This document shows, piece after piece, positions 58,899-64,000 of a DNA stretch of 64,000 nucleotides (position 1 is its first letter; each line of letters opens with the position of its first letter). The notes beneath the pieces were generated by a model. It did not search any database. It saw only the letters and a list, made by a program, of their open reading frames with translations, and had not been told where the DNA came from. Both the position numbers and the translations under genes were made by a program. The DNA is taken from the NCBI GenBank assembly GCA_940671915.1, contig CALNVZ010003435.1, positions 4,633,498 through 4,697,497 of the forward strand, in the 5' to 3' direction. This stretch comes from Paracentrotus lividus. Lineage: Eukaryota > Echinodermata > Echinoidea > Camarodonta > Echinidae.

Positions 58899-61122
58899 AA
58901 CAGTTTGACCGAAATCGAAAAGTTTTTCAGCAGCAGGTCAACGTGGGTAGGTTACGCGTTGACATACGCATGCAGTCGGCGCGTCACCATGACGTTCTCG
59001 TTAGCTTCTTCACGCGTGACGCTCCTTCTCTCTCGATTTCTAAGTTCAGTCGAAAGACTGATTTAAGAATGTCAAAATTCCTCGTTTCGCCTTTTTTTTA
59101 AATTTAGTCAATCGACTGCAACGAGTACCTTTGAGGGTCACGCGTGCAGAAGCAGCCATCATTATTTTAGCTATTTAAGCTAGAACCTCGTTCACTTCTT
59201 CTTCTTTTTCTTCTTGGTGAGTATAGTCCACCATCTGGAGTATTATCATATTATTTGGTAGGTCAGGTGTGTGGATGTGCAGTACCTTTCTTTAAAAACA
59301 ATTCTACAAGGTTCTATCTGATGCTAAAAATCACAGTACTCCTAGATTATCGGAGCTGGACATTCTGCACCTCTTGCTTTAAGAGGTTTGCAGAGGTAAA
59401 GTTGACTAGTTTTTCAGGCAGCGAGTTCCATAACCAGACAGAGTCTGAGAAAAAAGACCTCCTCTGGCAGACATTAGTTCTTGCAAATGGTATCTGGAAC
59501 TGCCGAGTATGTCCACCTTCATGTCGACATGATTCTAAAACTTCGTTATCATGGTTATATTGCGAAATTGACTCTCACTTTAATTATCTTTGATCCTCAG
59601 CACTCTGTCCAATAGGGTTCCAGCACATGAGTCAATCATGTTACCACATCGAATCAGTGAATATTAAATCACGTGATCGAGCTCAGATCACGTGTGAGAG
59701 TCTCGGCTCCCGATTGGTCGACATCACGTCTATCGAAGAAGATGAATTCATACGTTCATTGGCGCTATCTGAGAACAACACACTAAACTATTGGATTGGT
59801 TTGGACGTAATGGACGAGTCTTTTCGTTGGATGGACGGTTCACCATTGACCTTTACGTATTGGGATAGCACAATTGCCCAAAACGACGGCACAGATTGCA
59901 TTCGAATGAGAAGTGTTTCTGACTACCGTTGGAATGATAAGCATTGCAAAAATACGGAAAGAGCCATATGTGAAGGAAACTTACAAGGTAGGTAATAAGG
60001 ACCTCTTTCCAAAGTCTAGGATATAAAATGGAGACAATAACAGGAAAATATGATATCTTGTTCTCATTTGACTAGACTTTAGGTACATGTATATAAGGAA
60101 TAATTGCGTAACCTAAATCAAGGCTGCTCCTTCAGTAAAAACTACGAATTCATTAGCCCACAGAGGCGATCAAAATCCACATAGTCTGAGTGATGTATTC
60201 ATTTCTTAATTTGTCTTGCAAAGCGTTCCTATTTTTGACGCAGGGAGGTGTGAATCAGGACTTATGGTGGTATCTCACTTCGCGGAGACGTCTCCGATAC
60301 TTTTTTCCCGTTGTCTCCGCGGCAATTTTCAAAACTGTCTCAAAGTAGTCCCAAATCCGTCTCCGAAACCTAGGGTATGCCTCCGCGACAAATCTATACC
60401 ACGTGACAAATCTTCCACAAGTCGCGGGGACGTCTCCGCGACAAGTAGTCCAAAATCCGTCTCAAAGTAGTTTCCGCGATTCCCGCGACTCATGAAACTT
60501 CGCGGGGACTGACGAGACGTCTCGGAGACGTTTCCACGACAAGTTTCAAATCCGTCTCCAAACCGTCTCAAAGTAGTTTCCGCGAAGTGAGATACCACCA
60601 TTTGAACCATACATCTGTAGTAATTCCAGTTAGTTCTTTGAATGATTTAATATCAAAGTGATTATGAAGAGAACGTAAGAATGTAGGCTACACAAGATAG
60701 TAACAAAAGGCAATGATGATAAACAATACAACCGGCTGTTTCCATTTGCTTAATATTTATTTAAATCAAATGTATAACCTTTCTGAACTACAGACCCTGT
60801 TTGTCTCGGTGTGGCGAACAACAGAACGTTCAATCATTCATGTTATATCATCCCCGACGATGAGTTTGTACGGGACAAAGCCAAAGAATATTGCGAGGGA
60901 CTTGGAGCACACCTAGCGTACATTGAAAGTGCTGAAGAGAACAGCTTTGTAATCGGTTTGATGAACGGTAAGTTCACGATCCCGATAACTCCTTAAATTC
61001 AAAATCATCGTTCATCCTATTATCCGATAGCTACCAAATACAATGATATTAAACTTATGAAATGGTCTTGTCTAAGTTTAAAAGTTGCAGTGGAATTGGA
61101 ACGTACAGCAACTCACCTCAAA

Positions 61123-61158
<36 letters not shown>

Positions 61159-61908
61159 AGAGATATGGGCGGTTGAAAACTAGCGACTGTAAAACAAAAG
61201 TTCTCAAAACGAAATCCGTCAACTCGGTCAAAAAAAATCTTCCTATTCTCGGTATAATTGCTTCAGTGAATCAGCACATGCTTTCTGTTAGCAAGAACTA
61301 TCACTGGATATAACCATCTTTCCGAAGTGGAGCTGAGGTAAGAGAGTGTGGCATATCGATCGCTGACAAAGTGATATTATGTCTCGTCACCTCGCACAAA
61401 AAGGTGATTATTTTCTTTAACTTCAACATTCGGGTCATTGACGGACCAAACTAACATTTATCACGTAATCGTATGACAAGATTATTGATATATTATATAT
61501 GGAAGATAACACTATATATTATTATAGCTCAATTGAAGAAAACAAATTATTAAACTATGTATGTGAGGGAGTTTGGAATAAAGACTTGTAGATAGTATAT
61601 TAATCATTTTAATATATATGACAGGCATTGTGCATTGCTGGATCGGCTTGACCAGACTAACGCCAGGGAGCACTCAGTATGAATACAGTTGGATCAGTGG
61701 AGAGCCTTTAGACTACTCAAACTTTGGTAACCTCGGAGCTGGTTCAGAATGTATCCAGATAAACAACGATAATGGCTACTCTGTATGGACATCTGCGATA
61801 TGTAGACAGTCTAATGGATATATCTGCGAAAGACAAGGTAAAAGTATAATTCAAGCATTTCAGGCAATCATACTCCTTATCAAAACCTTAGCTCATGTAA
61901 TTCAGTGA
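58268..61908 (+). CDS. Secreted protein with two tandem C-type lectin domains, 3' end uncertain
   Basis: Five exons join in frame: 58268-58291, 58573-58624, 59601-59987, 60794-60967 and 61625-61837. They give 283 codons plus one base. Residues 1-22 form a signal peptide with hydrophobic core IVLILLLPITSC. CTLD1 (about 27-151) has six cysteines (28, 39, 57, 125, 141, 149), WIGL at 90-93 and WND at 136-138, but no EPN or QPD motif. CTLD2 (about 155-281) has cysteines 158, 171, 188, 255, 272 and 280, WIGL, an extra Cys217 and no WND. All introns after the first are phase 1, typical of shuffled secreted modules. The gene may end by reading past 61837 to the TGA at 61906-61908, or continue beyond the window. 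Extracellular recognition or immunity is a family-level inference; no ligand can be named. Confidence 0.88.
58573..58624 (+). CDS. Lectin exon 2 (signal peptide core)
   Basis: Acceptor ATTCAG and donor GTGAGT bound 52 bases encoding IVLILLLPITSCAAAHT and one base. This is the hydrophobic core and a small-residue cleavage region. Confidence 0.8.
58768..58895. repeat. (CT)n-(CA)n compound microsatellite
   Basis: Lies in lectin intron 2, upstream of the LINE fragment. Confidence 0.9.
59194..59580 (-). mobile_element. 5'-truncated non-LTR retrotransposon (LINE) 3' end, antisense in lectin intron 2
   Basis: The minus strand reads HEGGHTRQFQIPFARTN, then RSFFSDSVWLWNSLPEKLVN and FTSANLLK, then a stop. 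This is the conserved tail of a CR1/L2/jockey-like reverse transcriptase ORF. A short 3' UTR and a GAA-rich tail (TTC-rich at 59194-59220 on plus) follow. The 5' end lies within a few tens of bases of the exon 3 acceptor. It is a dead fragment. A related 3' tail occurs at 40770-40850. Confidence 0.85.
59601..59987 (+). CDS. Lectin exon 3: complete CTLD1
   Basis: Acceptor CCTCAG and donor GTAGGT bound 387 bases, phase 1-1. It holds a whole long-form CTLD from CPIGFQ to AICE, with all six cysteines and YRWNDKHC near the end. The usual EPN/QPD tripeptide is replaced by AQND, so sugar binding through calcium is uncertain. Confidence 0.95.
60265..60600. mobile_element. MITE with TIR TGGTGGTATCTCACTTCGCG, full-length copy
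   Basis: The ends at 60265 and 60600 are inverted copies of at least 22 bp. The interior consists of repeated GTCTCCGCGAC, CAAATCCGTCTC and AAAGTAGT phrases in both directions. It lies in lectin intron 3. Related copies are at 10439-10485, 24501-24560 and 38763-38900. Confidence 0.8.
60794..60967 (+). CDS. Lectin exon 4: first half of CTLD2
   Basis: Acceptor CTACAG and donor GTAAGT bound 174 bases, phase 1-1. It encodes DPVCLGVANNRTFNHSCY and continues to AHLAYIESAEENSFVIGLMN. The CTLD first-half pattern (Cys0, Cys0', first core Cys, H-L-A-x-I-E-S) is clear. Confidence 0.93.
61126..61155. repeat. (TA)n microsatellite
   Basis: About 15 TA units in lectin intron 4. Confidence 0.9.
61625..61837 (+). 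CDS. Lectin exon 5: second half of CTLD2
   Basis: Acceptor GACAG and donor GTAAAA bound 213 bases, phase 1-1. It encodes GIVHCWIGL, then WISGEPLDYSNF, then CIQINN, WTSAICRQ and YICERQ. The calcium WND is WTS here. If the donor is not used, the frame continues 23 codons to a TGA at 61906-61908. Confidence 0.92.
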
Positions 61909-62733
61909 CAAATCCAGGCGGGGAGCAAGGGGGGGGGGCGCACCCCCTTTCTTGAGAACCTCACATTGACTAAAAATGTTCATTACAATCTTTAAAAAAA
62001 TCGCCTTTTTGCGCCCCCTCTATTTTCATATTTTGGAATTGTATCGTATTGTTTTTATTCACGGTAAAAACACTCACAATCGGTCAAAAAGACTGCTTTT
62101 CAGCGAGTCCGTGCTAGTACAAATGTACAAGTGTAAAGCGAACAATATTACAGAATATTAAGTTAACATTAAAATATATTACGTATAGGTAAAATACACA
62201 TTGAAATTCAAACACAACAAATACAATACATAGATATAAGAAAAAATTAAATAAAAAACTGACTCTTACAGATAAAGGTAACATCATGAGGCCCCAAAAT
62301 AACTTCATGAAAATTATCAACCCCCCCCCCCTCCCTCGACTCGCACGCACCCTATATTCCCAAGCCCTTAATCTTTCACTGTATTACAAAAAGAGAGCAA
62401 TTAATACGTACATTGAAAGTAAGTTTATTTTGCCAGACGTCATATCTTTCATAACGGCACGAGCTTCAGAATATCTTTAAAATCACGTTTTAACAATAAT
62501 GGTAAAATTCACTAAAAAGTCAATTTTATTCAATACAAGTCATGTTGGTTCACATCTGTAGTAGATCGTTACATAGCGCATGCATACCAGTCCCTTCTGC
62601 CTATGCTGGGCCTATTGGGAGTTTAGTTTGCCTTAAATCAAACTGACTGTTTAGATCCCCCCAAAAAATGAAAAATAAATAATAATAATAAATAAATAAA
62701 TAAATAAATAAAATAGATGGGGTACATGCAGGT

Positions 62734-62738
<5 letters not shown>
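61909..62738. other. Region between lectin exon 5 and the terminal LINE
   Basis: It has a G-run and CGCACCCCCTTTC phrase at about 61920-61960 typical of a dispersed repeat (a similar phrase is near 43730-43840), a C10 run at 62321 and ATAA repeats at 62680. No further lectin exon is convincing; ACAG-ATAAAG-GTAAC at 62274-62287 is phase-compatible but only 6 bases. Confidence 0.5.
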
Positions 62739-62767
<29 letters not shown>

Positions 62768-64000
62768 ACCCTCCGATAGGCCATTTTATTTAGAACAACA
62801 ACATAATTGAATACATGTATAGAGAATATTGCAGCAAAATAATATACATATATGAATGTCTCTACAGTTATAATGCGTTTCCTGAACAACATAGCATAGA
62901 GAAATTACAGCAAAAAGGGATTTGCTTTATACACAGAGCATACATAATAAATAATTCATGTAACACCAAATAATAACATAAAGGTTGAGAATGGTTTTTG
63001 GGGATTTGAAAATAAGATTATACTAACCATCAAAATTCTATCAAAATTTAACCATTTTTATCAAATTGTGCAGTTTTGTTAGCAAGTACACTAACTTGCC
63101 TCTCATTTAAGTAACAGTTCCTAATACATTGCTTAATTGTTATGAAAGTCGGTATAGTTTTTTGTATTCGAGCAAAATATAATTGTTGTTTGGTCCAAAT
63201 TTTAACACAATTCAAAGCATCATTTCTTTTTTCTATAAACCTAACAATACATGTATCAATGAGAACTCTATTCTACAACGTGTTTACATTATATAACCAG
63301 TCGGTCAAACGACTCCAGATCAATTTGGTCACGTTACAATAATAAAAGAAATGCACCATATCTTCTTCTTCTTCTCTTCCACAAAAAGAACAGTTCTGTC
63401 TAAAGTTATATTAAATTTTACAAGATCCTTATTCAAAAACAATATCCTGTTCAAGAGTCTATATTGAAAATATCTTACTGTTGTATGCATTGTACAGCGA
63501 AACAACACCTGAAATATATTGCATATATTTATCATCAATAATACACCACCTGCATACCATCTGTTACATAATATATTCAAGTGATCATCCCTTTCTTTTA
63601 ACATGATATGATATATATGTCTACATCCTTTTTTTTTCTTTCAACAAGTTGAAACATACGCAGGGCATAATGGTTCAGTTACTTTCAAATTACAACTTTC
63701 TAACTGAGATTTTATATTTACATTATTGATTTGACAAAGTGCATAATAATGAGAAAATTGAATTTTGATTGAAAACTTTTTTTCACACTCTTCTCTACTA
63801 AAATATTTCCTTGATCATCTAACAAATCGTTTATAAACGGATGCCTTTATCCCACCATTCTTTCAAAATATACCTTTTCCTCATTTTAATATCAGAATTG
63901 CACCATATAGGAGTAGCTTGTCAAAAAAGAGAAGTGCATTGAACATGGCGAACAAAAAAAGAAGTATTTGAAAAGTTCCTTCCAAAAACAATTTCTAACC
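62739..64000 (-). mobile_element. LINE 3' portion, degenerate, running off the window
   Basis: Read on the minus strand from 64000, fragments of a LINE ORF2 connector and C-terminal domain appear: PIWCNSDIKMRKRYILKEWW, DKGIR, then FINDLLDDQGNIL, then CTMHTTVRYFQYRLLNRILF and NCSFCGREEEEDMVHFFYYC (the CCHC-like knuckle). The reading frame changes several times and stops are present, so it is inactive. A poly(A) tail (T run 62739-62766 on plus) marks its 3' end. The reverse transcriptase core would lie beyond the window. Confidence 0.85.

Noticed and set aside
62274-62287. A 6-base phase-compatible micro-exon (ATAAAG) after lectin exon 5
   Set aside because: Too short to support without transcript evidence; such matches are expected by chance.

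Overview
This is a window of animal nuclear DNA. It is AT-rich, has long introns bounded by GT-AG signals, and is dense in simple-sequence repeats and small transposons. The foldback element with arms made of short tandem repeats, the LINE types and the C-type lectin architecture suggest a marine invertebrate, and I lean towards an echinoderm or another invertebrate deuterostome. That placement is inference. I saw no operons, no bacterial genes, no CRISPR, and no retrovirus-like or other capsid-bearing element.

Two protein genes are well supported. The first, on the minus strand, is carbonic anhydrase-related protein VIII (CA8). Its eight coding exons run from the start codon at 52229 down to the stop at 11802, about 40 kb. 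The joined coding sequence is 834 bases (277 residues) with no frame conflict at any junction. The zinc-ligand histidine lost in this subfamily is also replaced here, so it should bind ligand rather than catalyse. A ninth, 54-base, phase-matched exon lies exactly between exons 2 and 3 and looks like a cassette. The second gene, on the plus strand from 58268, encodes a secreted protein with a signal peptide and two tandem C-type lectin domains. A TATA box lies upstream. Its 3' end is uncertain.

Layout: 1-11.8 kb is the 3' flank of CA8, with simple repeats, a degenerate ~20-bp repeat array, a perfect palindrome, a tRNA-like SINE and a MITE. From 11.8 to 52.2 kb is CA8. Its introns hold a 2.2-kb TU-like foldback element (18.8-21.0 kb), ~195-bp tandem repeats (17.9-18.5 kb), a non-autonomous mariner-like element (37.5-38.2 kb), Tc1-like MITEs (43.4 and 48.3 kb), an ~83-unit TTC repeat (43.9 kb) and a 2.5-kb inverted-repeat element (45.2-47.8 kb). 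From 52.2 to 58.1 kb is the spacer between the two divergently transcribed genes. From 58.2 to 61.9 kb is the lectin gene, interrupted by an antisense LINE 3' end and a MITE. From 62.7 kb to the window end is the 3' part of a second, decayed LINE on the minus strand.

The most unusual points are the candidate CA8 cassette exon, a six-copy tandem amplification of the exon 4/intron 4 boundary that leaves a row of decoy splice donors, an isolated first-exon-like segment inside CA8 intron 5, and the foldback element with a probable 9-bp target duplication.
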